NCBI GenBank assembly: GCA_050744165.1
Contig: JBOGGN010000452.1
Location: 1-27,583 of the forward strand
Source: JBOGGN01 sp050744165
Lineage (GTDB): Bacteria; Actinomycetota; Acidimicrobiia; Acidimicrobiales; Palsa-688
Reading direction: 5' to 3'
Length of the DNA: 27,583 nucleotides
Both the position numbers and the translations under genes were made by a program. Shown in pieces: positions 8,052-16,700 of the stretch (its first letter is position 1; the number at the start of each line of letters is the position of its first letter). The notes under the pieces are model-generated. The model was given only the letters and a program-made list of their open reading frames with translations. It was not told where the DNA came from and did no database searches.

Positions 8052-8213
8052 ATGCAGTACGGAGCAAAAGCAACGGTCGGTGTCGCTGGGGCAGGGGTAC
8101 TGGCGCTGACCGGCTTTTCCGTCTCAGGGTGGCTAGTTGTGGCGATCACCCGAATCCTGGTGGGCCTGGCGCTTGTCCAGTTTGCTAGCCGCAGCCCGGC
8201 GACCCGTCCGTAG
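8052..8213 (+). CDS. Small hydrophobic membrane peptide
   Basis: A 53-residue reading frame starting at ATG 8052 with a near-perfect RBS (AAGGAGGG, 8041-8048) at ideal spacing. It is strongly hydrophobic: residues about 8-24 (TVGVAGAGVLALTGFSV) and 27-44 (WLVVAITRILVGLALVQF) could form one or two membrane helices, followed by a short basic, Pro-containing tail. It belongs to no family I can name, but the shape is common among small actinobacterial membrane proteins. Because it is short it is easily missed by annotation. The palindromes upstream may belong to its promoter region. Confidence 0.55.
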   Translation: MQYGAKATVGVAGAGVLALTGFSVSGWLVVAITRILVGLALVQFASRSPATRP

Positions 8214-8304
8214 CACCCGAATCAGTCGGAAGCCCGCACCACATGACGGCCTTTCAGCGGCAAGTCCAGTCAATTCCAACGCCGAAGGGGCCGGTGGGCC
8301 GTCC

Positions 8305-8508
8305 ATGAGCCGGCGCCGGTTCCTTCTCCGAACCGACGCCGTCATGGCGGCCGGGCCGCTGGCGGTGCTCGTCAGCCCCAGCCCGCCGCTGGCCGAAGAC
8401 AGCCGGGCGCAATCTTCCCACGACCCCCAAGTCGCCAACATCTCGGTGCTCGCCTACCACCAACTGGACAACACGCCAGATGTCGAGTCGCTATCTCCAG
8501 ACCTATGA
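8305..8508 (+). pseudogene. Remnant of a Tat-exported protein
   Basis: ATG 8305 begins a 67-residue frame with a twin-arginine-like signal (MSRRRFLLRTDAV, then a short hydrophobic stretch MAAGPLAVLV and a LAEDSRA-type cleavage region). The mature part begins VANISVLAYHQLDN, which loosely recalls the start of polysaccharide-deacetylase-like domains, then ends at TGA 8506. A neighbouring frame (8521-8580) continues with protein-like YFYAPRMSGETDAQFEATK before a TAG. I read this as the degraded 5' end of an exported protein gene. The identity of the mature domain is not secure. Confidence 0.4.
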
Positions 8509-8655
8509 CCCGAACGTCCGTACTTCTACGCCCCCCGCATGTCGGGTGAGACCGACGCCCAGTTCGAGGCGACAAAATAGTGCCCGACGCGACGCAGTTT
8601 CGTGCTTGGGTTCACGGCGTTCATAGTGAGCGGGACCCGTGCTAGACAGGCGACC

Positions 8656-9003
8656 GTGCCTGCCAACTATGACGACGCCGCCTTGGCGATCCAGCTCTCT
8701 CGGTGGGGGACCGAACTCGGTCTCGAAGACGCAGTCCAGGCCGTGTTCTCGCCGGGTTTCGACCCAGACACGGTGTCAACCGACAATGCTTCGGTCACCA
8801 AGCTTCTCCAATGGGGCGAGACGGTCGCCACGCTCGTCAAGCACGACATCCTCGACAAGGCGCTGGCGCTCGACATGTGGTGGATTACCGGCGTGTGGGG
8901 CCGCGTGGGTCCCGCGGCGAAGCGCCGCCGGGCGGAACTGTCGGAGCCCCGGCTGTACGAAAACTTCGAGTCCCTGGCGACAGCGTCGACCGACAAGGAC
9001 TAA
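8656..9003 (+). CDS. DUF4760-like hypothetical protein
   Basis: From GTG 8656 the product is 115 residues; GTG 8602 would add 18 poorly conserved-looking residues. The sequence begins with a YDDAALAIQLSRWG helix and continues with an acidic central part, LLQWGETVATLVKHDILDK, ALALDMWWITGVWGRV and a final SEPRLYENFESLA. Alternating aromatic and charged residues, together with the terminal NFESLA motif, resemble soluble all-helical proteins related to DUF4760. Function is unknown. Neighbours on the left are remnants, so it may be a survivor in a decaying stretch. The next feature is a tRNA-like fragment about 120 bases downstream. Confidence 0.6.
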   Translation: MPANYDDAALAIQLSRWGTELGLEDAVQAVFSPGFDPDTVSTDNASVTKLLQWGETVATLVKHDILDKALALDMWWITGVWGRVGPAAKRRRAELSEPRLYENFESLATASTDKD

Positions 9004-9125
9004 GACGACACCCGGGCCCGCCCGTGCCTCCGTGGGGGGCGTGGGTTGCGAGGCGGGCGGCACTTTTCCAACTTCGTGGGTCGCGGCGGCGAGGCTCCCT
9101 CCGACCGGTATCATCGGTCACTTCG

Positions 9126-9178
9126 GGGCCATCCGGTGGTCAGCGGCAGCTGTGTTGGTTCGATTCCAGCCGGTCCCA
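9126..9178 (+). other. tRNA-like 3' fragment (T-arm plus acceptor strand)
   Basis: A perfect T-arm is present: stem GTTGG (9154-9158), loop TTCGATT, stem CCAGC (9166-9170). It is followed by a 7-base acceptor strand CGGTCCC (9171-9177) and discriminator A9178. The matching 5' strand GGGACCG is not found at a normal distance. GGGGCCA at 9126 pairs only imperfectly and leaves no room for an anticodon arm. It is probably a tRNA remnant, such as an old integration scar, and not a working tRNA. Confidence 0.4.
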
Positions 9179-9179
9179 C

Positions 9180-9317
9180 GTGCGTGCCCTTCGTCGAGCA
9201 ATCCTGGCCCTGGTCGGCACCGCCCTGATCGCGGTGATCGTGCGGCTGCGGGCCAGCGGGGGTACGCCGCCGCAGACTGGCGGATGGCGGGAGCTGTCTG
9301 GTCCGGATCTGCGCTGA
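9180..9317 (+). CDS. Small single-pass membrane protein
   Basis: A 45-residue frame from GTG 9180 to TGA 9317, three bases before the oxidoreductase start, so the two are probably co-translated. A basic N-terminus (RALRRA) precedes a membrane segment ILALVGTALIAVIVRL. The polar tail is RASGGTPPQTGGWRELSGPDLR. It has positive-inside topology with a Gly/Pro-rich linker. I do not recognise a named family. The tight spacing with the next gene is the main support. Confidence 0.55.
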   Translation: MRALRRAILALVGTALIAVIVRLRASGGTPPQTGGWRELSGPDLR

Positions 9318-9320
9318 TCG

Positions 9321-10409
9321 ATGCGTGCGGTCCTGCTGGGGCTGGGTGCCGTCGGCTTGCGGGCGGCTCGCCAGCTAGCCGCCACCGAGGGGTTGGACCG
9401 ACTGGTCCTGGTTCACGCCGACCAGAACAAGCTCACGGAGGTGGTCGAGGCGCTCAACAGCCCTTCGCGGGTCGAGGGCTTTACCTGGCCGCGCGGGGAC
9501 CCGCCTGAGGACGTGTTCGCAGACGCCGACGTGGTGGTGCTCACCACCCCGACCGGTCACCGCACCGCCGCCGAGGTCGCCTTGGAGCACGGCGTCCACG
9601 TGGTGTCGGTCACTGACGACGTCGGCGAGGTGCGGAGCCTCCTGGCCCTCGACGCCGAGGCCCGCGAACGCGCCGTGTCGGTGGTCGTCGGCGCCGCCTT
9701 TGCCCCCGGGCTGAGCTGCGTGCTGGCCCGCCACGCCGCTAGTTCCTTCGATGAGGTGGACGAGGTGCACGTCGCCAGCATCGGCACCGGCGGACCGGCA
9801 TGCGCCCGCAAGCACCACGACGCTCTCTCGGAGACGGCGATCGATTGGCGCGAGGGGGGCTGGCGGCGCCGGCCAGGCGGATCGGGCCGTGAACTGTGCT
9901 GGTTCCCGGACCCCATCGGAGGCGCCGACTGCTACCGGGCGGCGCGGCCGGATGCGCTGCTGCTGGTGCCGGCTTTTCCCGGGGTGAAGCGGGTGACGGC
10001 CCGCATGGCGGCGACCCGGCGGGACCGGCTCACGGCTTGGCTGCCCATGCTGCGGCGGCCCCACCCGGAGGGGATGCTTGGGGCCGTGCGGGTCGAGGTG
10101 CGGGGCCGTCGGGGGTCCGGGCACGACGCTGAGGTGTACGGGGCGCTCGACCGGTCGGCGGTGGCCACCGGGACCGTGGCTGCAGTCGCCGCCGCGTGGA
10201 CGACCGAAGGGCGCCTGTCGCGGGTGGGGGCGGGAGGGTTGGCGGAGTTGATCGCTGAACCGGTTCCGTTTCTGCGGGAGCTGGCACGGCGAGGAGTGCG
10301 GGCAGCGGTCTTCGAAGGGGCGGACTTCCGGGCTGACCGGGGACCGGTGCGTGCCGACGCTCGGGGAGCCGGGGCCCGGGCTGGCGGCAGGGGCTCGGGG
10401 CCAGAGTAA
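9321..10409 (+). CDS. Saccharopine dehydrogenase-like NAD(P)-binding oxidoreductase
   Basis: A 362-residue protein from ATG 9321. Residues 1-30 form a Rossmann beta-alpha-beta (AVLLGLGAVGLRAARQLA, GxGxxG). An acidic residue in LVLVHAD at the second strand may set cofactor preference. DADVVVLTTPTGHRTAAEVALEHGVHVVSVTDD is the classic homoserine/saccharopine dehydrogenase-like continuation, followed by a central catalytic-type domain with AAFAPGLSCVLARHAA. The last 25 or so residues are Gly/Arg-rich and probably disordered. The substrate is unknown; the family includes dehydrogenases and reductases of several pathways. It follows a tiny membrane-protein gene and precedes the penicillin-binding protein by 17 bases. 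Confidence 0.8.
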   Translation: MRAVLLGLGAVGLRAARQLAATEGLDRLVLVHADQNKLTEVVEALNSPSRVEGFTWPRGDPPEDVFADADVVVLTTPTGHRTAAEVALEHGVHVVSVTDDVGEVRSLLALDAEARERAVSVVVGAAFAPGLSCVLARHAASSFDEVDEVHVASIGTGGPACARKHHDALSETAIDWREGGWRRRPGGSGRELCWFPDPIGGADCYRAARPDALLLVPAFPGVKRVTARMAATRRDRLTAWLPMLRRPHPEGMLGAVRVEVRGRRGSGHDAEVYGALDRSAVATGTVAAVAAAWTTEGRLSRVGAGGLAELIAEPVPFLRELARRGVRAAVFEGADFRADRGPVRADARGAGARAGGRGSGPE

Positions 10410-10426
10410 GGCCAGGGAGTCGACCG

Positions 10427-12544
10427 GTGGACAACGGCGGCTACGACGACGAGGGGCCCTACGACCACGACGCAGCGCCTCGGTGGCCTGGGGGGTCGGG
10501 GGCGGTTGGGGCGCCCGAGGCGCCGGGCCTGCGGTACCCGCGCGGGCGGGGCGCAGAAGCCGGCGGTGGCGACGGCGGTGATGGCGAGGGCAAGTCCAGA
10601 CCGGCGGCGGGCCGGCACTCGGCCCCCGGGAGCCGCGTCGCCCTGCCGCGCACATCTACGGCGCTGGTGGTGATCGTGGGGGTGATCGTGCTTGCGGTTG
10701 CCGCTGGGGCCGTGGGTTTCGTGATCCTGACCCGCCCCAAGCCCAAACCGGCCACACCGCTCGCCGAGGCCTACCTGGCCGCCTGGTCGAGAAAGGACTT
10801 CGCCGCCATGGCGGCAATGGTTGACTTCCCGCCTGCCGATTTCGTGGCTGTCCACCAGAGCGTCCTCGCCAATCTCGGACTCTCCAGTTGGCAACTCCAG
10901 TTAGGAAAGGTCACTACTTCGGGCAATACCGCGGTCGCTAAGTTCACCGAGCGTCTCAATTTGGGCGGGCTTGGCACGTGGTCAGTTCAGAACGGCCTGC
11001 ATTTGGCGCGCCTGTCCGGCAATTGGAAAGTCGAGTGGACACCAGGGACGATCTACCCGAAGCTCCCCGTCGGCGGCCACCTTGTTCTACAGGATGTGTG
11101 GCCCACTCGAGCCTCGGTGCTCGGTACCAACGCTACAGTGCTGGCTGGCTCCACGGCGCAGGTTACTGTCGGACTGCAAGGCAACGCCGTCACCAGCCCC
11201 GCCCTGGTGACTTCGGCATTGACGCAGGTGGGCGTGGCGGCTGACGTCATCGCCAACGCCTTGAAAATGGCCGCCGCCCATCCGCTGGAATTCATTCCCG
11301 TGACGACGCTTTCAGAAGCCCGTTACGAGCAGGTGAAACCGATCATTTTCCCGATTCCGGGTACTCGGTTCCAGATGCAGACGGGTTCGATGAGCGCCAC
11401 CCCTGACCTCCAAGCCCACGTGGTGGGGTCGGTGGCGCCGGTCACGGCCCAGCAGCTGAAGCAGCTAGGTGCCCCGTACCAAACCGGCGACAACGTTGGC
11501 CAAATCGGCATCGAGTCGCAGTACGAGCACCAGCTGGCCGGCCTGCCCGACGCCACTATCCAGGTGGTCGGCGCCGACGGTTCTGTCGTGGGGACAGCCG
11601 ACCACTTCGCCGCCAAGCCCGGTGTTTCCGTCCAGACCACCCTTGACCTGGCGACTCAGGAGGCCGCCGAATCCGCTCTCAACGGCGTCGCCCAGCCCGC
11701 CGCCCTGGTCGCGGTGCAGGCGTCTACCGGCAACGTCCTGGCCGCGGTCAGCCGTCCCGACAACACCTCCTTCGACCGGGCCCTGCAGGGGCAATACCCG
11801 CCTGGATCGACCTTCAAGGTCATCACCAGCGACGCCTTGCTTTCGAATGGCTTAACGCCAGAAAGCCCGGCAACCTGTCCCATGACCATCACCGTCGACG
11901 GGTACACGTTCCACAACTTCGACGGGGAATCGGCACTGAACGCCAACCTGCTCCAGGCCTTCGAGCAGTCTTGCAACGCCGCCTTCATCGGATTGGCCCA
12001 GAACCTGGCGTCGACGGCGCTTGTCTCGGCTGCCAACCAGTTCGGCTTCGGGACCACGCCACAGCCCGGGCTGCCCGTCTTCGGGGGCCAGATCCCCTCG
12101 CCTGCCGACGAGGTGGAAAAGGTCGCCGACTCCATCGGCCAGGGTCGCGTCCTCGCGAGCCCGCTCCAGATGGCGGAAGTGGCAGCGGCAGTGGACAGCG
12201 GGTCCTTCCACGCCCCCCGCATCGTGATGGGGGCGCCGGACGACACGGCGGCGCCGATCGCACTCAACCCGGCAGTGGTCGCCAACCTGCGGACCATGAT
12301 GGCCGGGGTGGTCACCAACGGGACCGGCACGGCGGCGGATCTCAGCGGGGCGCCGGTGTACGGGAAGACCGGGACTGCAGAATTCGGCAACGCCAACCCG
12401 CCCATGACCCACGCCTGGTTCATCGGGTTTCGGGGCGACGTCGCCTTCGCCGTCATTGTCGAGGGGGGCGGGGTGGGGGGCGCGGTGGCGGCGCCGATCG
12501 CGGCCCGCTTTCTCCGGGCGCTGGCTTCCAACAGCCCGGGATAG
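10427..12544 (+). CDS. Class B penicillin-binding protein (transpeptidase) with NTF2-like domain
   Basis: A 705-residue protein from GTG 10427, RBS AGGGAG at 10414-10419. Residues 1-75 are Gly/Asp-rich and cytoplasmic; 79-101 is a membrane anchor. Residues about 108-210 form an NTF2-like MecA-N domain (AEAYLAAWSRKDFAAMAAMV). A PBP dimerisation-type region follows, then the transpeptidase domain from about 410. All three active-site motifs are present: S461-T-F-K464 (acylated serine), S515-C-N517, and K647-T-G-T650. It cross-links peptidoglycan outside the membrane and is the target of beta-lactams. No glycosyltransferase domain is present, so it is class B. The NTF2-like domain resembles that of MecA-type PBPs and of some intrinsic actinobacterial PBPs; low beta-lactam affinity cannot be inferred from this alone. 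Confidence 0.95.
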   Translation: MDNGGYDDEGPYDHDAAPRWPGGSGAVGAPEAPGLRYPRGRGAEAGGGDGGDGEGKSRPAAGRHSAPGSRVALPRTSTALVVIVGVIVLAVAAGAVGFVILTRPKPKPATPLAEAYLAAWSRKDFAAMAAMVDFPPADFVAVHQSVLANLGLSSWQLQLGKVTTSGNTAVAKFTERLNLGGLGTWSVQNGLHLARLSGNWKVEWTPGTIYPKLPVGGHLVLQDVWPTRASVLGTNATVLAGSTAQVTVGLQGNAVTSPALVTSALTQVGVAADVIANALKMAAAHPLEFIPVTTLSEARYEQVKPIIFPIPGTRFQMQTGSMSATPDLQAHVVGSVAPVTAQQLKQLGAPYQTGDNVGQIGIESQYEHQLAGLPDATIQVVGADGSVVGTADHFAAKPGVSVQTTLDLATQEAAESALNGVAQPAALVAVQASTGNVLAAVSRPDNTSFDRALQGQYPPGSTFKVITSDALLSNGLTPESPATCPMTITVDGYTFHNFDGESALNANLLQAFEQSCNAAFIGLAQNLASTALVSAANQFGFGTTPQPGLPVFGGQIPSPADEVEKVADSIGQGRVLASPLQMAEVAAAVDSGSFHAPRIVMGAPDDTAAPIALNPAVVANLRTMMAGVVTNGTGTAADLSGAPVYGKTGTAEFGNANPPMTHAWFIGFRGDVAFAVIVEGGGVGGAVAAPIAARFLRALASNSPG

Positions 12545-12613
12545 AGCCCGACTCCTGGCACATCGTTCGTCTCCGTCCGGGGTGCAATGTCTGGTGCGCC
12601 ACCCCAGGTCTCG

Positions 12614-13663
12614 TCAGTGGTCGACGGTCGATCGCCGGTTGGGCAGCTTGATGACGAAGCGCCGGTCCTCGTACACGAGACGCCCGCCCTGGGCCTCGAT
12701 CAAACCGCGCGCGATAGGCAGGCCGAGACCGCTGCCACCCTCGCCGTCCAGGCTGACGAAGCGTTCGAAGACCCGTTCCCTTGTCCCATCGGGCAGGCCC
12801 GGCCCGTCGTCGCCGACCGCGATCTCCACCGAGCTTGGAGTGGCACCGACGGACACCGTGACCATGTGGCGAGCGTGGCGGCGAGCGTTGTCCAGCAAGT
12901 TGGCCAAGGCGTTGCGCGTGGCATCGCCGGAGAGGAGGACCGACGGCGGCCGGTTTCCCTCGATCACCAGCTTGGTGGCGACCCGGGCGGCGCCGGAGTA
13001 CTGGCGATCTACCTCGGCCTGGCAGAGCTCCACGACATCGAAAGGCTGGAGCTGGCCGACTTCGCCCTGATCGACCCGGGCCATCTGTAAGAGCGAGCTC
13101 AGCAGCCGGCCTGCCCGGTCGGCCTCACGTGACAAGTTGGCCAGAAGGCGTTCCTGTGACGGGGTCGCGCCTCCCACCAAAAGGGCGTCGGTCGATGCCC
13201 GAATTCCCGCCAGAGGCGTCCGCAGCTGGTGTGCCGCGTAGGACAAAAATTCCTTTCGCCGGCGGGCGGCATCGCTCGCCGCGAGGGCGCTATCGCGGGC
13301 GGCCGCGATCACCGCGACGCAAAGCAATAAGATGACGAACAGCAGGATCCCGTTCGCGGCGAAGACCCACGGGTCATGAATCCTGTCGGTGAGGTCGGCG
13401 ATGATGCTCGCCACCGCGCTCTCGACCGAGATGGCAAAGCCCACTCGCCGGCCGGCGACGATGGTGCCGGCGGCAGTCGGGATCAGATAGAACAGCGTCA
13501 ACGACAACAGCGGCCCGGTGATGCGGTCGGCCACGCCCAAGCCGGCAACGACAACCACCAGCACCAGGAGCAGCACACGAGAGGCGGGCCGGCCCGGGCT
13601 GGTCTCCGAACCCCACCAATTGCCAGCGAGCAGGCGCTTGGCGTTGCTCGAAGAGAAGGCCAT
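12614..13663 (-). CDS. Membrane sensor histidine kinase
   Basis: A 349-residue protein with ATG at 13663, sharing one base with the response-regulator stop (TGATG), so translation is coupled. The N-terminal third has about four membrane segments (30-47, 52-70, 73-90, 103-122) with little periplasmic loop, resembling DUF4118-type sensors. The H-box HQLRTPL carries phospho-acceptor H145. The N-box is NALANLLDNARRHA, the G1 box DDGPGLPD and the G2 box GSGLGLPIA. It autophosphorylates and passes phosphate to the regulator encoded just upstream. With so little outside the membrane, it probably senses a membrane-linked or internal signal. Confidence 0.93.
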   Translation of the reverse strand: MAFSSSNAKRLLAGNWWGSETSPGRPASRVLLLVLVVVVAGLGVADRITGPLLSLTLFYLIPTAAGTIVAGRRVGFAISVESAVASIIADLTDRIHDPWVFAANGILLFVILLLCVAVIAAARDSALAASDAARRRKEFLSYAAHQLRTPLAGIRASTDALLVGGATPSQERLLANLSREADRAGRLLSSLLQMARVDQGEVGQLQPFDVVELCQAEVDRQYSGAARVATKLVIEGNRPPSVLLSGDATRNALANLLDNARRHARHMVTVSVGATPSSVEIAVGDDGPGLPDGTRERVFERFVSLDGEGGSGLGLPIARGLIEAQGGRLVYEDRRFVIKLPNRRSTVDH

Positions 13664-14367
13664 CAGGAACGAAACACGTACCCGCGGCCACGGACGGTGT
13701 GCACCAACCGCGGCCCATTGGCGTCCAGCTTGCGTCGCAAGGCGCTGACATGGACCTCCACCAGGTTGGGATCGTAGGAGTCGAAACCCCAGATCTGCGA
13801 GAGCAGCTGCCCCTTGGAAAAGACCTGGTTGGGCGATCGGGCGAGGACCGAGAGCAGTTCGAACTCCGTAGGCGTCAAGTCCAAGAGAACCCCGCCGCGC
13901 ATGGCCTGCTTGGCGTTGTCGTCGATCAACAGATCCCGGATCTCAACGACGGGGGACTGCAGCCGGCCGCTGCGTCGAAGCACGGCGCGCACCCGGGCCA
14001 GCAGCTCCGCCATTGCGAACGGCTTGACGACATAGTCGTCGCCGCCTGCCTCGAAACCGGCCAGACGATCGCCGAGCCCATCGGCGGCGGTGAGGAACAC
14101 CACCGGCACCCCCGTCTGGGCGATCACCTGGCGAGCCAACTGGAACCCGTCAGGTCCCGACGGAAGCTGGATGTCGATGATGGCGACGTCGGGTCGGAAC
14201 TCCGAAACCATCTCGTCGATGTCCTCGCCGGTGGCCTCCGCCTTGACCAGGAAGCCGAGGCCTTCGAAAGCGATCGCCACCGCTTCCCGTACCGACAGGT
14301 CGTCCTCGATCAACAGCGCCCGGTTGGGAGCGCTGGTCGAAGGGATGGAGGTGTCGACTGCGGTCAC
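13663..14367 (-). CDS. OmpR/PhoB-family response regulator
   Basis: A 234-residue protein. GTG 14367 is chosen because it overlaps the upstream gene's TGA by the GTGA motif; the frame extends further, but upstream codons lie in the membrane-protein gene. The receiver domain has acidic pocket E21-D22-D23, phospho-acceptor D65 in VAIIDIQLP, and K115 in YVVKPF. The C-terminal winged helix shows the transactivation-loop pattern LTPTEFELLSVLA, and LVEVHVSALRRKL then VRGRGYVF. It binds promoter DNA when phosphorylated by the kinase encoded next to it. Target genes are unknown. Confidence 0.95.
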   Translation of the reverse strand: MTAVDTSIPSTSAPNRALLIEDDLSVREAVAIAFEGLGFLVKAEATGEDIDEMVSEFRPDVAIIDIQLPSGPDGFQLARQVIAQTGVPVVFLTAADGLGDRLAGFEAGGDDYVVKPFAMAELLARVRAVLRRSGRLQSPVVEIRDLLIDDNAKQAMRGGVLLDLTPTEFELLSVLARSPNQVFSKGQLLSQIWGFDSYDPNLVEVHVSALRRKLDANGPRLVHTVRGRGYVFRS

Positions 14368-14735
14368 AGCGAGGATTGTCTCATTTCCACAGGCCGGCTT
14401 GCGGCTGCCAGCAGGATCGCCAGACCGACCAACCCGATGTCGAGCAGCACGGCCAGCCCGGTCCAGCTGACCAGCGCAGGTGGATGGGGGAGCCGGGCGC
14501 ACGGGCAGGCTCCAGGCAGCCGGGCCGTCCAGTGCCGGATCGCAGCCACCGGCGGCAGGAACACGGTGACCAGTGCGCCGACCAGCGGTCCCCGCGACGC
14601 GGGCCGTCGCACCACGGCAGCGGCACACACGACCTGGAGTACCCCGAAGACAAGGCCCGACCAGCCGCCGATGATCGCCAGCAAGCCACCCGAGACGAGG
14701 AGGCCCACCACCAGAGCAAGGCGGGCGGGCGTCAT
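14364..14735 (-). CDS. Small polytopic membrane protein with CPC motif
   Basis: A 123-residue protein with about four hydrophobic segments (5-22, 25-42, 50-66, 93-112). Between the third and fourth lies GACPCARL, with C77 and C79 as a close pair. The layout recalls MauE/DoxX-like small membrane redox proteins, although the sequence match is not strong enough for a name. Its TGA overlaps the regulator start by four bases (GTGA), making it the first gene of a membrane protein, regulator, kinase operon. It could be a sensor accessory protein or a redox partner for the kinase. Confidence 0.75.
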   Translation of the reverse strand: MTPARLALVVGLLVSGGLLAIIGGWSGLVFGVLQVVCAAAVVRRPASRGPLVGALVTVFLPPVAAIRHWTARLPGACPCARLPHPPALVSWTGLAVLLDIGLVGLAILLAAASRPVEMRQSSL

Positions 14736-14825
14736 TGGCGGACTGTACCGCTGACGCCCTTGACGGAGGTTTCAGGACTTGCCGGCCGGTGACTGTGGGC
14801 GGGCCTCAGGACTTGGCCCGGGCGG

Positions 14826-15309
14826 CGGCCGACCGGCTGGACGCGGCCCGCCGCCGGGTGGTGGTGTGACCGCCAGGTGATCGAGACCCGCCATGTGGTC
14901 CGTCTGGCGGCGCCCAAGGACCGCCGTTCGGCGGATCACGATGTTCCCGGCCCAAACGCCCGGCGGCGTCGACCTGGCGGCCTTGTTGGTTCGCCGCCTG
15001 GCCGAGCTGCCCGGAGACAAGTTGTTGTTCACCTCCCCGGGGGCCAGTGGGCGAGGCGGTTGAACTACGCCCGCAACGTCCTCGGTCCCGCCGCGAGCGG
15101 CGGGATGGCCCCCAGCCGATGACGGCCGCTGGGCGTGGACGTTTCACGGTCTGCGCCACGTGTTCGCCACCTGGGTCCCAGGCCAGCCCGGGGCCCGCAT
15201 CGAGGACGTGTCCCGGCTGCTGGGCCAGTCCACTATCCGGGTCACCCAAGACCTGTACATCGCCCCCGCCGCCGATCTCTACACCCGCTTCTACACCGCC
15301 ACCAACTGA
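14826..15309 (+). pseudogene. Tyrosine recombinase (phage integrase), 3' fragment with frameshifts
   Basis: The catalytic C-terminal half of a tyrosine integrase can be pieced together from several frames. RQVIETRHVVRLAAPKDRRS is followed in another frame by FPAQTPGGVDLAALLVRRLAE and GDKLLFTSPGG, then GQWARRLNYARNVLGP, then TFHGLRHVFATW (HxxR box), LLGQSTIRVTQDLYI (catalytic Tyr) and TGA 15307-15309. At least three frame changes are needed and the N-terminal arm-binding domain is absent. It marks a former integrative element. It is far from the tRNA-Ile island, and nothing in the sequence links the two. Confidence 0.75.
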
Positions 15310-15880
15310 CCCGCGTAGGCAGGGCGCTAGACCGAAACATCGTTACCCAGGACATATGCTGCCTGGTTTGCATTCGGGTCAGATCCATTGCATCGGGTCC
15401 ACTATCGACCGCGAGTTCCGATCGAGCGGCGAGACCAATAATACTCGGCGCTGTACCTGTTCCTCCGAAGAAGGGAGTGCGCTGAACGCCAGAACGCAAG
15501 GCCAGGCCCATCTCGGGCCCCGATTTCACCTCAAATCGAAAACAGACGTCACGGCGCCGCCACGCGAACAGCCACCGCGCAAGTCACATCCACGCCCAGA
15601 ACCCTCAAGCGGGCAGATCTACGCTTGGTTCAGGCCTAGATGCCAACATTTCTGGTGAGCCGGAAGTCCTTCCGCGAACAAACATTGGAACGCGGGCGCA
15701 GTTGGCTTACGACATATCTGGATGGGGGTTCAGAAGACGGTCGATCCGCTCTCGACGATGACCGTTGGTTACCATATCAGGTACGCTTCGCCGATGCCGT
15801 CGAGGGGATCGGATCGAGAGGCGACGCATGCGGCCAGCGCTGGCCCTGATCGTGCCGTGGGTAGGAGGAGCCGCGGCGCC
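15310..15880. other. Gap with no recognisable gene; possible regulatory DNA
   Basis: I see no convincing gene between the integrase remnant and the TetR start; short frames on both strands lack family resemblance. An inverted repeat TACC-ATATCA-GGTA lies at 15770-15783, about 100 bases upstream of the TetR start. It could be its operator but is too short to be sure. Confidence 0.35.
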
Positions 15881-16531
15881 GTGTCGGATCGACGTAAGGC
15901 TTCGGGGGAGGTCGCCGCGGTCGAGGCGTCGGCCGGCGCGGGGCCCCGGCTTGTGGGTGTGGTTGGCACCCGGGAGCGGATCGTGGTCGCCGCGTCCGAG
16001 GCCTTTGCGGCTAACGGCTACCACGGCGTCAATCTGAATGATGTCGTCGTCCAACTAGGCCTGACGAAGGGAGCCCTGTATTACTTTTTCCCGACAAAGG
16101 AGAGGCTGGTTCAGGAAATCACGCATCGACACCTCGAGTCGTTCGATTCGCTCGGGGCAGCGGTGTTACCACGCGATCAGAACCGCCTCGACGAGGTCGT
16201 CGACCTGTCCTATCGGATGGCTGAGCTGTTCCGATCCGATCCGATAACACGGGCAGGGGTACGTTTGACGGTTGAGCGGAATACCGTCAAGTTCGATCTT
16301 CCCCGACCTTATTCGTATTGGATTGGGAGGTTTACGAGGCTGCTGCGTCAAGCCCGAAGTCGAGGTGAGTTGAAGGACGGGGTCAACCCGAAGGACCTCG
16401 CAGAGCTCATCGTCGCGTACTTGTACGGGGCCTATTCCATTTCGTCGGAGTTCGAAGGGCAGCGCGACCTTCGGGTCCGGTTGGATCGCTTCTGGGCGAT
16501 GGCAGGACCTGCGTACCGCTCGGGTGGTTGA
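15881..16531 (+). CDS. TetR-family regulator, gamma-butyrolactone-receptor-like
   Basis: A 216-residue protein. GTG 15881 is chosen because GGAGGAG (15864-15870) lies at a good distance; the frame extends upstream to ATG 15722 without a better RBS. The N-terminal helix-turn-helix is typical: RERIVVAASEAFAANGYHGV, then LNDVVVQLGLTKGALYYFFPTKERL (residues about 52-76). The ligand domain contains the stretch ITRAGVRLTVERNTV and PYSYWIGRFTRLLRQA, which closely resembles ScbR/BarA-type gamma-butyrolactone receptors. It should repress targets until a diffusible lactone binds. It converges on the terpene operon and is paralogous to the regulator at its head. No synthase for the signal is in the window. 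Confidence 0.9.
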   Translation: MSDRRKASGEVAAVEASAGAGPRLVGVVGTRERIVVAASEAFAANGYHGVNLNDVVVQLGLTKGALYYFFPTKERLVQEITHRHLESFDSLGAAVLPRDQNRLDEVVDLSYRMAELFRSDPITRAGVRLTVERNTVKFDLPRPYSYWIGRFTRLLRQARSRGELKDGVNPKDLAELIVAYLYGAYSISSEFEGQRDLRVRLDRFWAMAGPAYRSGG

Positions 16532-16700
16532 CGCCGTACGGTGTATTGCAGGAGGGTGCCTCCCACAGATGCAGGCAGCTCGCGGAATGTGGTACCGGCT
16601 CGGGCCGGTCGGGGCGGTAGCCATGGTGCTGGCGGAGGTAGGCCGCAGTCGTCCGGTCGGGAGCGGGACCTTCAGTCGGCTTGGCGTCGTGTTGCGGCTG

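Noticed and set aside
9126..9178. A functional tRNA gene
   Set aside because: There is no room for an anticodon arm and no matching acceptor 5' strand; it is kept only as a tRNA-like fragment.
9375..10894. Long Arg/Pro-rich minus-strand frames opposite the oxidoreductase and PBP genes
   Set aside because: They are GC-rich shadow frames antisense to clear coding regions, with no domains.
13699..14754. Plus-strand frame of 351 codons opposite the response regulator
   Set aside because: It is a shadow of the regulator and membrane-protein genes; composition is His/Arg/Gln-rich and no motifs are present.
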